A model generated the notes under the pieces. That model did not search any database and was not told where the DNA came from. It saw only the letters and a program-made list of their open reading frames with translations. A stretch of DNA of 64,000 bases from Candidatus Allofournierella pullicola (GTDB lineage Bacteria; Bacillota; Clostridia; Oscillospirales; Ruminococcaceae), in assembly GCA_019114225.1 (NCBI GenBank), contig DXFW01000008.1, positions 62,001 to 126,000 of the forward strand. Direction: 5' to 3'. The first letter of the stretch is position 1. Each line of letters begins with the position of its first letter. This document shows positions 28,757 through 37,915 of the stretch, piece by piece. The position numbers were made by a program, and so were the translations under genes.

Positions 28757-30157
28757 TCAGGGCACCAGTTTCAGCCGCACCGCCCGGGCGTGTTTCACCG
28801 CCCGCACCCGCACCCTGGCGCGGCAGGGCAGGCGGGCGATCAGATCGCACCGGCCCACCGACTCCGAGAAGGGGGTCTGGCGGCAGGTGAGTGAAAGGTC
28901 CGCCGTGAGCAGATAGACCGTGTGGCGGGTGTAGCCCCGGGTGTATTGGGCGGCCAGGGTGCCGCCGGGGGTCTGCCAGACCCCTTCGGTGATCCAGGCC
29001 TCCAGCCCTGCCAGCAAAAGCCCCAGACAGAGCAGCAGGGGCAGCGCCAGCAGCGGGGTGATCCGGGGCATTTTCCACAGGCTCACCCCCATCAGCGCGC
29101 CGAAAAAGGCGAAGGCCGCGCCGCCCTTCCACAAAAAGAGGGGCAGGCTGCGCCCCGCCAACAGTTCCGGCGAGTAGGGCGGGGGCGTGAACTGAGGCAC
29201 CAGCGCCTGCACCAGCGCTTCGGCTCCCGGCTTATACACCAGCACCGGGATGTCTCCGCCCCGGTAGCTGCCCGCGCTGAGATACACCGCCCGGCGGCCC
29301 AGCAGCCGCCCCGCGGGCGTGAGGCGCACGTCGCAGGCGCTGACGGCCGAGACGGCGATACGCCGCTCGCTGTGGTTCACATGGCCGCCCTTGGCCAGAA
29401 TGACCCCGCCGCTGCGGCAGACCTTGAACCCGGCGGTGGACAGCAGCGACCAGAACAGCGCCACCCCCCACAGGGCAAACACCAGCGTCACCAGCCAGGC
29501 CACGCCGGCGGGCAGCACCAGCTCCAAAAGCCGCTCCACCTGAGCCAGCTGCCCCAGAGCCAGGTCGTTCAGTTTCTGCTCCAGCCCCTCGCCCAGAATG
29601 CGCCGGGTCTGACGCAGGCTCACCAGCACCAGGGCCGCCGTGGCCGCGATGTTGGCGCTGAGCATGGTCAGGCGGACGCGCTCCGCCCGGGTGGGGGCAA
29701 AGAGCACCGCCTCGGAATCCACCGGCAAAAGGCTTTCCGCCAGGGCCGCCGCCTGCCGCCGGGGCAGGTAGAAGGTGGCTTTGTTCTCCCCGGTGCCCCG
29801 GGCCATATACACCGTGACCCGGCTGGCCCCCGCAAGGCGCAGCCAAAGGGGGCGGTCCTGCTCCAGCACCGCGATGTCCCGGCGGGCAAAGCGCGACCGC
29901 CGGCGCAGAAGAATCCCCGTGTCCAGCACCAGGGCCTTGTCGGTGAGGGCAAAGCCCACCCGCCGCCACAGCACCGCCCCCAGCGCCGCCATGGCGATGA
30001 GGATGACCGCGTCCTGGCGCAGCGCCCGGTAAAGGCTCTCCAAATCGAAGTTCAGCAGGGCCTGCACCATGGGCACCAGGCACAAAACAAGGCCATATCG
30101 TATAATTTTTAAGATATATACTATATGGAAATGACCTTTCAGGCGGATGTTCTCCAT
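28757..30157 (-). CDS. YdbT-like bacterial PH-domain membrane protein
   Basis: A 466-residue protein with several membrane pairs, for example ILIAMAALGAVLWRRVGFAL and the paired hydrophobic segments around LLALPLLLCLGLLLAGLEAW. Repeated bPH2 (DUF304) modules follow each pair (TDKALVLDTGILLRRRSRFA; RSGGVILAKGGHVNHSERRI). B. subtilis YdbT has this three-module layout and acts with YdbS; the pair has been linked to resistance to certain antimicrobial peptides. It begins 1 nt after the YdbS-like gene, so it is in the same operon. Confidence 0.8.
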   Translation of the reverse strand: MENIRLKGHFHIVYILKIIRYGLVLCLVPMVQALLNFDLESLYRALRQDAVILIAMAALGAVLWRRVGFALTDKALVLDTGILLRRRSRFARRDIAVLEQDRPLWLRLAGASRVTVYMARGTGENKATFYLPRRQAAALAESLLPVDSEAVLFAPTRAERVRLTMLSANIAATAALVLVSLRQTRRILGEGLEQKLNDLALGQLAQVERLLELVLPAGVAWLVTLVFALWGVALFWSLLSTAGFKVCRSGGVILAKGGHVNHSERRIAVSAVSACDVRLTPAGRLLGRRAVYLSAGSYRGGDIPVLVYKPGAEALVQALVPQFTPPPYSPELLAGRSLPLFLWKGGAAFAFFGALMGVSLWKMPRITPLLALPLLLCLGLLLAGLEAWITEGVWQTPGGTLAAQYTRGYTRHTVYLLTADLSLTCRQTPFSESVGRCDLIARLPCRARVRVRAVKHARAVRLKLVP

Positions 30158-30158
30158 G

Positions 30159-30566
30159 TCAGCCTCCTTGCAGATAGGAAAGCAGGCTGTCGGCGTCCGC
30201 GTCGGAAATGCCGGGCAGCACCGCCAGCGTGCCGCTGGTGGACAGCACCAGCACACAGCAGCGGCAGCGGCGCAGCAGGGGCGTGGAGAAGCGGGCCGAG
30301 GCGCTGACCCAGCGGGTGGGAATGCGGCGGCTGGTCTTGAACAGCAGGCCGCTGCTCATCCGCACTTCGCCCAGGGTGACGCTGCCCTCAAAGCTCTCGC
30401 AGCGGGCGGGCAGCCAGCCCAGGCACATCCCCAGCCAGAGGGCGGCGAACACCAGGCCCGCGCCAATGCTCTGCCAGAAGATGAAGGGGGCGGCGGCAGC
30501 GCCCGGCACAAGGGCCCACAGGCACACCACCGCCACGCCTTTTTTGTCCAGCTTGAAACGCGCCAT
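30159..30566 (-). CDS. YdbS-like bacterial PH-domain membrane protein
   Basis: A 135-residue protein with two N-terminal membrane segments (VAVVCLWALVPGAAAAPFIF and GAGLVFAALWLGMCLGW). One bPH2 domain follows (CESFEGSVTLGEVRMSSGLLFKTSRRIP). It is the usual small partner of the YdbT-like protein downstream. The start follows AAAGGAGG. On the minus strand a TATAAT-like promoter lies about 60 nt upstream. Confidence 0.8.
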   Translation of the reverse strand: MARFKLDKKGVAVVCLWALVPGAAAAPFIFWQSIGAGLVFAALWLGMCLGWLPARCESFEGSVTLGEVRMSSGLLFKTSRRIPTRWVSASARFSTPLLRRCRCCVLVLSTSGTLAVLPGISDADADSLLSYLQGG

Positions 30567-30691
30567 GGCCCGCGCCTCCTTTCAGAAAACGTGCAAGGGG
30601 GAACTCTGCCCCAATTATACCTGATTATACTTGATTGAGCGCCGAAAAGAAAGGGGAAGAGGGATGGGTTCTGTTTTGGGGCAAAGTATGG

Positions 30692-30795
30692 TATAATAGC
30701 CGCTAAACGGCAATTATACATTTTATGCGCGGCGCTGTGCCGCGCAGGCGTTTGGCGCGCAAGGGTATCGTGCCGCCGGCGCTTCGTGGTATAAT
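30692..30795 (+). promoter_or_regulatory. Two extended -10 promoters upstream of uppP
   Basis: TGGTATAAT occurs twice (TATAAT at 30692-30697 and 30790-30795), each with TGG directly before and no good -35. Between them lies a GCGCGGC/GCCGCGC hairpin. The second is about 50 nt from the uppP start. The rest of the 30567-30846 gap shows no gene. Confidence 0.5.
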
Positions 30796-30846
30796 GTCAA
30801 GGCAGGGGAGGCCCCGCGGCCCCCGTGGTTCAAAAGGAGAAAACCG

Positions 30847-31668
30847 ATGGAATACCTGAAGGTCATTTTATACGGAATCATCGAGGGGATCACCGAGTGG
30901 CTGCCCATCAGCAGCACTGGCCACCTCATCCTGGCGGAAAAGCTGCTGGCGCTGCCCTATTCCGAGGAGTTTATGAGCATGTTCCGGGTGGTCATCCAGC
31001 TGGGGGCCATCCTGGCGGTGGTGGTGCTGTATTTCCCGCGGCTGTGGCCCTTCACCACCGACCCGCGCCATAAGTACCAGCGCCCGGCGGTGTGGCAGCT
31101 GTGGTTCAAAATTCTGGTGGCCACCCTTCCGGCCATGGTGCTGGGCCTTTTGCTGGACGACTGGCTGGACGCCCACCTTTATAATTATATCACCGTTGCG
31201 GCCATGCTCATTCTCTACGGCGTGTTCTTCATCCTCATCGAGAACCGTCACCGCCGGCCGCTGGTGCGCCGGATGGACCAGCTGACCTACCGCCACGCCC
31301 TCATCATCGGCTGCTGGCAGGTGCTGGCCATGATCCCCGGCACCTCCCGCAGCGGCGCCACCATCGTGGGCGGCCTTTTGCTGGGGCTTGCCCGGCCGGT
31401 GGCGGCGGAGTTCACCTTCTTTCTGGCCATCCCGGTGATGGCCGGGGCCAGCGGCCTCAAGCTGGTGAAATTTCTGGCCGACGGCGGCACCTTCACCGGC
31501 GGCGAGGTGGCGGCGCTGGCCCTGGGCTGCGCGGTGGCCTTTGTGGTGAGCGTGGCGGCCATCCGTTTTCTGGTCAGCTTTGTGCAAAAGCACAATTTCA
31601 AGGTCTTTGGCTGGTACCGTATCGCCCTGGGCGCGGTGGTGCTGGCGGCGGCCTTTCTGGGATTCTGA
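30847..31668 (+). CDS. uppP: Undecaprenyl-diphosphate phosphatase (UppP/BacA)
   Basis: A 273-residue multi-pass enzyme that recycles the undecaprenyl carrier and gives low-level bacitracin resistance. The two catalytic signatures are EGITEWLPISSTGHLIL near the N-terminus and IPGTSRSGATIVGG in the middle. About eight membrane segments. It follows AAAGGAG. Confidence 0.97.
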   Translation: MEYLKVILYGIIEGITEWLPISSTGHLILAEKLLALPYSEEFMSMFRVVIQLGAILAVVVLYFPRLWPFTTDPRHKYQRPAVWQLWFKILVATLPAMVLGLLLDDWLDAHLYNYITVAAMLILYGVFFILIENRHRRPLVRRMDQLTYRHALIIGCWQVLAMIPGTSRSGATIVGGLLLGLARPVAAEFTFFLAIPVMAGASGLKLVKFLADGGTFTGGEVAALALGCAVAFVVSVAAIRFLVSFVQKHNFKVFGWYRIALGAVVLAAAFLGF

Positions 31669-31695
31669 TTTTTGGTGTAAGGAGTGTAAAACAAA

Positions 31696-32820
31696 ATGGA
31701 AAAAGCAAAGGTTTATTACAGCGATCTGCGGGCCAAGCCCGGCCTGAACCTGCTGCAGAAGCTGCAGCGGCTGGTGCGCGCGGCGGGCATGGACACCATC
31801 GACATGAACGACAAATTTGTGGCCATCAAGATCCATTTCGGCGAGCCGGGCAACCTTTCCTACCTGCGCCCCAACTACGCCAAGGCTCTGGCGGACGTCA
31901 TCAAGGCCCAGGGCGGCCGGCCCTTCCTCACCGACTGCAACACCCTCTATGTGGGCCGGCGCAAGCACGCCCTGGAGCACATCGAGGCGGCCTATGAGAA
32001 CGGGTTCACCCCCTTCTCCACCGGGTGCCAGGTCATCATCGCCGACGGCCTCAAGGGCACCGACGAAGCGCTGGTTCCGGTGGCGGGCGGCGAGTACGTC
32101 AAGGAGGCCAAGATCGGCCGGGCCATCATGGACGCGGACGTGATCATCAGCCTGAACCACTTCAAGGGCCACGAGTGCACCGGTTTCGGCGGCGCCATCA
32201 AGAACCTGGGCATGGGCAGCGGCAGCCGCGCCGGCAAGATGGAGCAGCACTCCTCCGGCAAGCCTCAGGTGGACCAGGAGCTGTGCCGCGGGTGCCACGC
32301 CTGCGCCAAGGACTGCGCCCAGGGCGCCATCTCCTTCGACGGGGCGAACAAGGCTTCCATCGACCATAACAAATGCGTGGGCTGCGGGCGCTGCCTGGGC
32401 CGCTGCAACTTCGACGCCATCTCCTGCCCCTCCGACGCGGCCAGCAAGCTGCTGAACTGCCGCATTGCCGAGTACGCCAAGGCGGTGGTGGACGGGCGGC
32501 CCAACTTCCACATCAACCTGGTGATGGACATCTCTCCCAACTGCGACTGCCACTCGGAGAACGACGCGCCCATCATCCCGGATGTGGGCATGTTCGCCTC
32601 CTTCGACCCGGTGGCTCTGGACCAGGCCTGTGCCGACGCCTGCAACAACATGCCCGTCCTGGCGGACAGCCAGCTGGCCGACAACCTGGCCACCCCCGGC
32701 TTCTGCGCCTGCGGCGACCACTTCACCGACAGCGCCCCCGTCACCCATTGGCAGTCCGCCCTGGAGCACGGCGAGAAAATCGGCCTGGGCACCCGGGAGT
32801 ATGAACTGGTCAAAGTGTGA
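31696..32820 (+). CDS. DUF362 and 4Fe-4S ferredoxin-domain protein
   Basis: A 374-residue protein. The N-terminal DUF362 region includes KIHFGEPGNLSYLRP and ISLNHFKGHECTGFGGAIKN. Two 4Fe-4S motifs follow: CRGCHACAKDCAQG and CVGCGRCLGRCNFD. DUF362 ferredoxins are common in anaerobes; their electron partner is unknown. No signal peptide. It lies 27 nt after uppP and may share its transcript; a strong terminator follows. Confidence 0.85.
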   Translation: MEKAKVYYSDLRAKPGLNLLQKLQRLVRAAGMDTIDMNDKFVAIKIHFGEPGNLSYLRPNYAKALADVIKAQGGRPFLTDCNTLYVGRRKHALEHIEAAYENGFTPFSTGCQVIIADGLKGTDEALVPVAGGEYVKEAKIGRAIMDADVIISLNHFKGHECTGFGGAIKNLGMGSGSRAGKMEQHSSGKPQVDQELCRGCHACAKDCAQGAISFDGANKASIDHNKCVGCGRCLGRCNFDAISCPSDAASKLLNCRIAEYAKAVVDGRPNFHINLVMDISPNCDCHSENDAPIIPDVGMFASFDPVALDQACADACNNMPVLADSQLADNLATPGFCACGDHFTDSAPVTHWQSALEHGEKIGLGTREYELVKV

Positions 32821-32860
32821 TTTTTGGTATAAACCAAAGAAAAATTACAAACAGTATAAC

Positions 32861-32907
32861 AAAACGGCCCTTTGCCCCGGTGTTTTTGGGGCAAGGGGCC
32901 GTTTTTT
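32861..32907 (+). terminator. Terminator after the DUF362 gene
   Basis: AAAACGGCCC pairs with GGGCCGTTTT, extended by a TTGCCCC/GGGGCAA pair, and six T follow. Confidence 0.9.
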
Positions 32908-33032
32908 GTGTGGAGGGAGATAGGCAGGAGGGCGGCGCTCTCCCAGTTCCGCACGGCCCACCGTTCGACGCCGGCTGTGCTGGCCGCGGCGCTGCCCGGG
33001 CAAAACGAAAGGCCAGCTTAAAAAATGCTCCG

Positions 33033-33124
33033 CCCGGCCCTCTCCACCGCACGCGGCATTTCGGACATTTTCCACGACGACGGAAAATGTCCGCTCTGAG
33101 GCGCACTACGTGGAGAGGGCCGGG
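33033..33124 (+). repeat. Structured repeat, copy C
   Basis: This is the most regular copy. The outer 15-bp stem pairs 33033-33047 with 33110-33124 perfectly; the inner 12-bp stem pairs 33062-33073 with 33082-33093 perfectly, around an 8-nt loop. The internal-loop strands CGCACGCGGCATTT and GAGGCGCACTACG match copies A and B. The rest of the gap 32908-33192 shows only flanking similarity to copy B and no gene. Confidence 0.8.
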
Positions 33125-33192
33125 CTTCGCTTTGACCGGGTGCGGGAGGACGGGCGGTGCTTTCCCGGTTCTGTCCGCCCCGCCCCCGCTCC

Positions 33193-33229
33193 AAAACAAC
33201 ACGCCCCGGAGGCGGTGTCCTCCGGGGCG
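33193..33229 (-). terminator. Terminator of the lipoprotein gene
   Basis: The stem CGCCCCGGAGG/CCTCCGGGGCG is followed on the minus strand by a T-rich run. Confidence 0.8.
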
Positions 33230-33234
33230 CGGGG

Positions 33235-33825
33235 TCAATCCTTTTCCAGATACTGCTCCACGGCGCAGGTCAGGCGCTCGTAGCAGGCGGGGGTGTAGTG
33301 GTCGAAGCGCTGGGGGTCGCCCGCGTCCGCCAGCAGGGGCAGCTGCCCGGGCATATCCCGCAGGATGGCCCATGCCTGCCCGTCCACGGCGGGCCAGTTG
33401 GCCCAGAACAGGTTCTGGCGTTCCGCGTCCAGCCCGGCCAGCCAGTTCTCCAGGTGAAGGGTCATGGCGTCGATGGAACTGTCCTTGGCGTTGGCCTCGG
33501 TCCAGTTCAGCAGTTCGGCGGCGGCGATGGCCGTTTTCAGGCTCACCCCCGCTTCCCCTTCCCCAAAGGAGACACACCCTTCCAGCGCCGCCGTCAGGCC
33601 CTCGGGGTCCTGCACCGGCTGGGGCTGGGGACGCCCTGCCGCCTCCTGGGCTTCGGAGCTGCCCGGGGCCGTCGGCAGCGGGTCCGGCTGTGCCGGGGCC
33701 GCGGGGGAGGGCAGCGGCGCTGCGGACGGGCCGGGGGTGGGTTCAGCCGGGGGCGCGGCCCCCGGAACGGTGCAGGCCGCCAACATCAGAAAGGCCGCGC
33801 ACACCATCAGCCAAAGTTGTCTCAT
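33235..33825 (-). CDS. Hypothetical lipoprotein
   Basis: A 196-residue protein. A lipobox LMLAAC ends the signal peptide at about residue 18. A Pro/Ala/Ser-rich spacer (to about residue 75) precedes a compact domain with WTEANAKDSSIDAMTLHLEN and FDHYTPACYERLTCAVEQYL. No family recognised. Probably a surface-exposed lipoprotein. It has its own terminator. The small membrane protein gene upstream on the same strand may be co-transcribed. Confidence 0.75.
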   Translation of the reverse strand: MRQLWLMVCAAFLMLAACTVPGAAPPAEPTPGPSAAPLPSPAAPAQPDPLPTAPGSSEAQEAAGRPQPQPVQDPEGLTAALEGCVSFGEGEAGVSLKTAIAAAELLNWTEANAKDSSIDAMTLHLENWLAGLDAERQNLFWANWPAVDGQAWAILRDMPGQLPLLADAGDPQRFDHYTPACYERLTCAVEQYLEKD

Positions 33826-33859
33826 ACCACTGCCTCCTTCCGTGCACGTGTGGCGCAGT

Positions 33860-33970
33860 TTATTCTATCGTTAGTATACGCCGGATCAGACGAAAAATAC
33901 ACACCGCCACCGCGGCAAAACCCAGCGCCAGCCCAAAGACGGCCCAGCCGGAATGTTTCTTCTTTTCCAT
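33860..33970 (-). CDS. 36-residue single-pass membrane protein
   Basis: This very short gene reads MEKKKHSGWAVFGLALGFAA, then VAVCIFRLIRRILTIE. The layout is a basic N-terminus, one hydrophobic segment and a basic end. A GGAGG site lies 8 nt before the ATG, which argues for translation. It is 34 nt upstream of the lipoprotein gene on the same strand. No family recognised. Confidence 0.6.
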   Translation of the reverse strand: MEKKKHSGWAVFGLALGFAAVAVCIFRLIRRILTIE

Positions 33971-34117
33971 TGCAAAAACCTCCTTGTTTGTGGCCCGCTG
34001 CCCGCCGTTGACGGCGGACAGGGCGGGCCGTATAATGAAAGAATGAACCCCGCGGCAAGCGGCTCTCCCACCCGGCGGGCCGTCTGCCGCAGCCGAAAAA
34101 CGAGGTGCTTATACTCT

Positions 34118-35410
34118 ATGAACGATTCTACCCTGCTGTTTGACTTCATTCGCCGCAGCCCCAGCCCCTGGCACGCGGTAAAAACCGCCGCCGAGGCTCT
34201 GGACGAGGCCGGTTACACCCGCCTGGAAGAGCGGGAGAGCTGGTCTCTCGTCCCCGGCGGAAAATACTACACCACCCGGGAGGGCTCCAGCCTCATCGCC
34301 TGGCGGCAGCCCGCCGCCCCCGGCGCAGGCTGGCGCATTGCCGCCGCCCACTCCGACAGCCCCGCCTACCGGGTGAAGGGCGCGGCGGTGAAGAGCGGCT
34401 GCACCATGCTGCTCACCGAGGGCTACGGCGGCATGATCCGCGCCTCCTGGCTGGACCGGCCTCTGGGCCTTGCCGGCCGTGTGCTGGTGCGCACCGCCGC
34501 CGGGGTGGAAGCCCGCCTCATCGCCCCCGACCGGGATCTGGCGGTCATGCCTCACCCGGCCATCCATCTGGACCGGAACATCAACGACGGCCACAAATAC
34601 GACCCCAAGGTGGACATGCAGGCCCTCTTTGCCCCCGGCGAAAAGGCGGCGGACTACGAGGCGCTGCTGGCGGCCGAGGCGGGCTGCGCCGTGGAGGACA
34701 TCCTGGGCGCGGACATCCTGCTCTACTGCCGCCAGGAGGGAACCACCGCCGGTGCGCAGGGCGAGCTCATCCTCTGCCCCCGGCTGGACGACCTGGCCTG
34801 CGCCTGGGCCACCCTGCAAGGCTTTCTGGAAGCGCCCGCCTCCCAGGAGGGCGCGGTGTGGTGCCTGTTCGACAACGAGGAGGTGGGCAGCGGCACCCGG
34901 CAGGGGGCCCTGGGCACCTTCCTGCCCGACGTGCTGGCCGCCGCCGGAGAGGCCCTGGGCGAGACGGAAGATGAGCGCCGCCGGGGCATTGCGAAGAGCC
35001 TTGCCCTCAGCGCCGACAACGGCCACGCCATCCACCCGAACTTCGCTTCCTATGCCGACGGGGACTTCCCGGTGCGGCTGGGGGGCGGCGTGGTGCTGAA
35101 GTTCAACGCGGGCCAGAAATACACCACCACCGGCCTCACCGCCGCCCTGTTCAAGGCGGTGTGCGAACAGGCGGGCGTGCCGGTGCAGACCTATTACAAC
35201 CGCCCGGACATGCCCGGCGGCAGCACCCTGGGCAACCTCCTGGGCACCCGTGTGCCCCTGCCCATGGCGGACATCGGCCTGCCCCAGCTGGCCATGCACT
35301 CCTGCGTGGAGACCGCCGCGGCCTCCGACGTGGCCGCCCTGCACAAAGCCTGCGCCGCCTGGTACGCGGCCAAGCTGACCCCGGCGGAAAACGGCTGGGC
35401 CATCGGCTGA
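34118..35410 (+). CDS. apeB: M18 family aspartyl aminopeptidase
   Basis: A 430-residue metallopeptidase that removes N-terminal acidic residues. Zinc ligands are visible in AAHSDSPAYRVK, CPRLDDLACAW, FDNEEVGSGTRQGA and, at the C-terminus, LAMHSCVETAAASD. The ATG follows CGAGGTG. Its TGA overlaps the GluQ-RS ATG by 1 nt. Confidence 0.95.
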   Translation: MNDSTLLFDFIRRSPSPWHAVKTAAEALDEAGYTRLEERESWSLVPGGKYYTTREGSSLIAWRQPAAPGAGWRIAAAHSDSPAYRVKGAAVKSGCTMLLTEGYGGMIRASWLDRPLGLAGRVLVRTAAGVEARLIAPDRDLAVMPHPAIHLDRNINDGHKYDPKVDMQALFAPGEKAADYEALLAAEAGCAVEDILGADILLYCRQEGTTAGAQGELILCPRLDDLACAWATLQGFLEAPASQEGAVWCLFDNEEVGSGTRQGALGTFLPDVLAAAGEALGETEDERRRGIAKSLALSADNGHAIHPNFASYADGDFPVRLGGGVVLKFNAGQKYTTTGLTAALFKAVCEQAGVPVQTYYNRPDMPGGSTLGNLLGTRVPLPMADIGLPQLAMHSCVETAAASDVAALHKACAAWYAAKLTPAENGWAIG

Positions 35411-36363
35411 TGGCGGGCCAAACCGTGACCGGGCGCTTCGCCCCCAGCCCCTCCGGGCGCATGCACCTGGGCAACCTGTTGTGCAGTCTGCTGGCCTGGC
35501 TTTCGGCCAAACACGACGGCGGGCGGGTGGTGCTGCGCATTGAGGACCTGGACGCCGAGCGCTGCCCCCGCAAATTCGCCGACCTCCTGGAGGCCGACCT
35601 GCGCTGGCTGGGCCTTGTGTGGGACGAGGGCGGCAGCGACGGCGGGGCGAACGGCCCCTACTACCAGAGCGAGCGCTCGGAAATCTACGAAACCTATTTT
35701 AAAAGGCTCACGGAACAGGGCCTGATTTATCCCTGCTTTTGCAGCCGCAGCCAGCTCCACGCGGCCAGCGCCCCCCACCGGTCGGACGGCACTCCCGTTT
35801 ATTCCGGGGCCTGCCGTGGCCTTTCGCCGGAGGAAGTGCGCCGCCGCTGGGCCCAGCGCCCGCCGGCCTGGCGGCTGCGGGTGGGGGAGGAGACGGTGGC
35901 CTTCACCGACGGCCACCTGGGCCGGTACGAGGAATCCCTGCCCGAGGATTGCGGCGACTTTGTGGTGCGCCGGGGGGACGGGGTGTTCGCCTACCAGCTG
36001 GCGGTGGTGGTGGACGACGCGCTGATGGGGGTGACCCAGGTGGTGCGTGGGGCGGACCTTTTGCAGTCCACCCCCCGGCAGCTCTACCTATATAAATTGC
36101 TGGGCCTGCCCGCCCCGGAGTTCTATCACCTGCCTCTGCTGCTGGCCCCGGACGGGCGGCGGCTCTCCAAGCGGGACGGGGACGTGAGCCTGGAAACGCT
36201 GCAAAGCCGCTTCACCGCCGAAGAGGTGGTGGGCCGGCTTGCCTTTGCGGCACACCTTTTGGAAAAGCCCGAACCCGTGGCGGCGGCGGAACTTGTAAAA
36301 AGTTTTTCCTGGGAAAAGGTCCCCAAAGAGGATATCCTTCTGCCCCGGGGCCTGTTTGACTGA
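35410..36363 (+). CDS. gluQ: Glutamyl-Q tRNA(Asp) synthetase
   Basis: A 317-residue truncated GluRS-like protein lacking the anticodon domain. The catalytic core has FAPSPSGRMHLGNLL (HxGN variant of HIGH) and LSKRDGD (KMSKS equivalent). Zinc ligands YPCFCSR and a Cys in GACRG match GluQ-RS. The family attaches glutamate to queuosine-34 of tRNA-Asp. It is translationally coupled to apeB and followed 14 nt later by a phosphatase. Confidence 0.93.
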   Translation: MAGQTVTGRFAPSPSGRMHLGNLLCSLLAWLSAKHDGGRVVLRIEDLDAERCPRKFADLLEADLRWLGLVWDEGGSDGGANGPYYQSERSEIYETYFKRLTEQGLIYPCFCSRSQLHAASAPHRSDGTPVYSGACRGLSPEEVRRRWAQRPPAWRLRVGEETVAFTDGHLGRYEESLPEDCGDFVVRRGDGVFAYQLAVVVDDALMGVTQVVRGADLLQSTPRQLYLYKLLGLPAPEFYHLPLLLAPDGRRLSKRDGDVSLETLQSRFTAEEVVGRLAFAAHLLEKPEPVAAAELVKSFSWEKVPKEDILLPRGLFD

Positions 36364-36377
36364 AAGGGGAGATACCC

Positions 36378-37712
36378 GTGAAAAAGATCTTCGCGGCGGC
36401 GCTGGCCGCATTGCTTGCGGCGGCGGCCCTCTCCGGCTGCGGGCGACAGGTGCCTCCCGCCGCCCCGGTGACCCTGGCGGTGGCCAGCGACCTGCACTAT
36501 GTGGGCGAGGCCATCGAGGACGGAGGCGAACTGTTCACCCGTGTGGTGGAGGAGGGCGACGGCCGCCAGCTGAACTACATCCGCCCCATCACCGACGCCT
36601 TTCTCGCCGAAGTGGTAAAGGACAAGCCCGACGCGCTGATCCTGACCGGCGATCTGAGCTTCAACGGCGAAAAGGCCAGCCACGAAGAGCTGGCGGAAAA
36701 GCTGAACAAGGTGGTGGAGGCCGGGGTGCCGGTGTACGTGCTGCCCGGCAACCACGACGTGAACAACTACGCCGCCTCCACGTATCTGGGCGATGAGCGG
36801 GCGGCAGCGGACTTCGTCACGCCGGAACAGTTCGAGGAAATTTATAAAAACTGCGGCTTTTCCGCCGCCGACAGCCGGGACAAAGCTTCGCTGAGCTACA
36901 TGGTCAAACTGAACGCCGGGGTCTGGCTCTTCATGCTGGACACCCAGCCGTACTATCTCCATGAGCCGGGCTTTCCCTATTGCGTCGGCGGCGTGGTGCA
37001 GGACGGCACCTGGACCTGGCTGGAAAAGCAGCTGAAAAAATGCCAGGAGGCGGGGGCGGTGCCCCTGGTGGCAATGCACCAGAACCTGGCGCTGCACAGC
37101 GAGCGCTTCACCACCGGCTACCGTCTCTACGACGCGGACCGGCTGGCCCAGCTGGTGGCGGACTGCGGCGGGCAGCTGGCTTTCAGCGGCCATTTGCACC
37201 CCCAGCACATCGCCCTGTGGCAGAGCGAAGCGGGTCAGCAGGTGTGGGACGTGGCCTCCGGCAGCCTGGCGGTGTGGCCCTATCTCTCCGGCCGGGTCAC
37301 CATCGACCCCGACGGGGCGGGCCGGGCCTCTTATGACTATGAGGCAAAGCCCACCGACGTGACCGCCTGGGCCGCCGCCACCGGCCAGACCGACCCGGTG
37401 TTTGAAGATTTCTCCGCCTTCGGACGGGAGCAGTTCGCCCAAAACTCCACCAGCCGCGGGGCGGACAAGTTCGTGGAGGCCCTGGGCGAGGAGGACGCCG
37501 CGGCCTTCCGCCGGGCGATGGGCCAGGCGAACGTGCTCTACTTTGCCGGCGCCCTCACCCGCGAGGCCGCCGACGCGCTCACCGCTTCGCCCGACTGGGC
37601 CGCCGTGGAGCGGGCGGGGCAGAAAGGCGTGGACACCGCCCAATACCTTGCCACGCTGGTGAAAGAGGCGGGCGCGGACCATTGCAGCCTGCACATCGAC
37701 CCGGCGGGCTGA
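36378..37712 (+). CDS. Calcineurin-like metallophosphatase lipoprotein
   Basis: A 444-residue protein. The signal peptide ends at lipobox LSGC (about residue 21). Metallophosphoesterase motifs follow in order: ASDLHYVG, LTGDLSFNGEKASH, LPGNHDVNNYA, MHQN and FSGHLHPQH. Extracytoplasmic lipoproteins of this type hydrolyse phosphoesters such as nucleotides or phospholipids; the substrate is unknown. A terminator follows. Confidence 0.9.
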   Translation: MKKIFAAALAALLAAAALSGCGRQVPPAAPVTLAVASDLHYVGEAIEDGGELFTRVVEEGDGRQLNYIRPITDAFLAEVVKDKPDALILTGDLSFNGEKASHEELAEKLNKVVEAGVPVYVLPGNHDVNNYAASTYLGDERAAADFVTPEQFEEIYKNCGFSAADSRDKASLSYMVKLNAGVWLFMLDTQPYYLHEPGFPYCVGGVVQDGTWTWLEKQLKKCQEAGAVPLVAMHQNLALHSERFTTGYRLYDADRLAQLVADCGGQLAFSGHLHPQHIALWQSEAGQQVWDVASGSLAVWPYLSGRVTIDPDGAGRASYDYEAKPTDVTAWAAATGQTDPVFEDFSAFGREQFAQNSTSRGADKFVEALGEEDAAAFRRAMGQANVLYFAGALTREAADALTASPDWAAVERAGQKGVDTAQYLATLVKEAGADHCSLHIDPAG

Positions 37713-37735
37713 CGAGGCGGTTCAAAAACCGGCGC

Positions 37736-37782
37736 AAAGGCCGGCGGAGCAGGGAAGAAGCCCTGCGCCGCCGGCCTTTTTC
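37736..37782 (+). terminator. Terminator after the metallophosphatase
   Basis: A 16-bp stem with one bulge (GGCCGGCGG... with ...CCGCCGGCC) is followed by five T. Confidence 0.88.
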
Positions 37783-37806
37783 TGCGCGCCGCGCCGCCCC
37801 GGTTTG

Positions 37807-37854
37807 GTATGAGAATATTTCATACTTTGCACGGGGCGCATTTGATGGTAGCCT
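37807..37854 (+). promoter_or_regulatory. Palindromic operator 1 with promoter
   Basis: GTATGA-N7-TCATAC (37807-37825) directly abuts a weak -35 (TTTGCA, 37826-37831), then a 17-bp spacer and TAGCCT (37849-37854). The palindrome centre lies near -45, a typical activator position. The downstream gene is the ABC permease at 37916. The operator core and flanks are identical to operator 2. Confidence 0.75.
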
Positions 37855-37915
37855 AAGAATAGAAAATGACGCGCCGCGCCGCGCTATCTTTGAAAAAGGA
37901 GGAAGCAAAACCGCT

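Noticed and set aside
32941-33192. Possible protein-coding gene across repeat copy C
   Set aside because: Frames are open on both strands, but conservation with copies A and B follows base pairing rather than codons.
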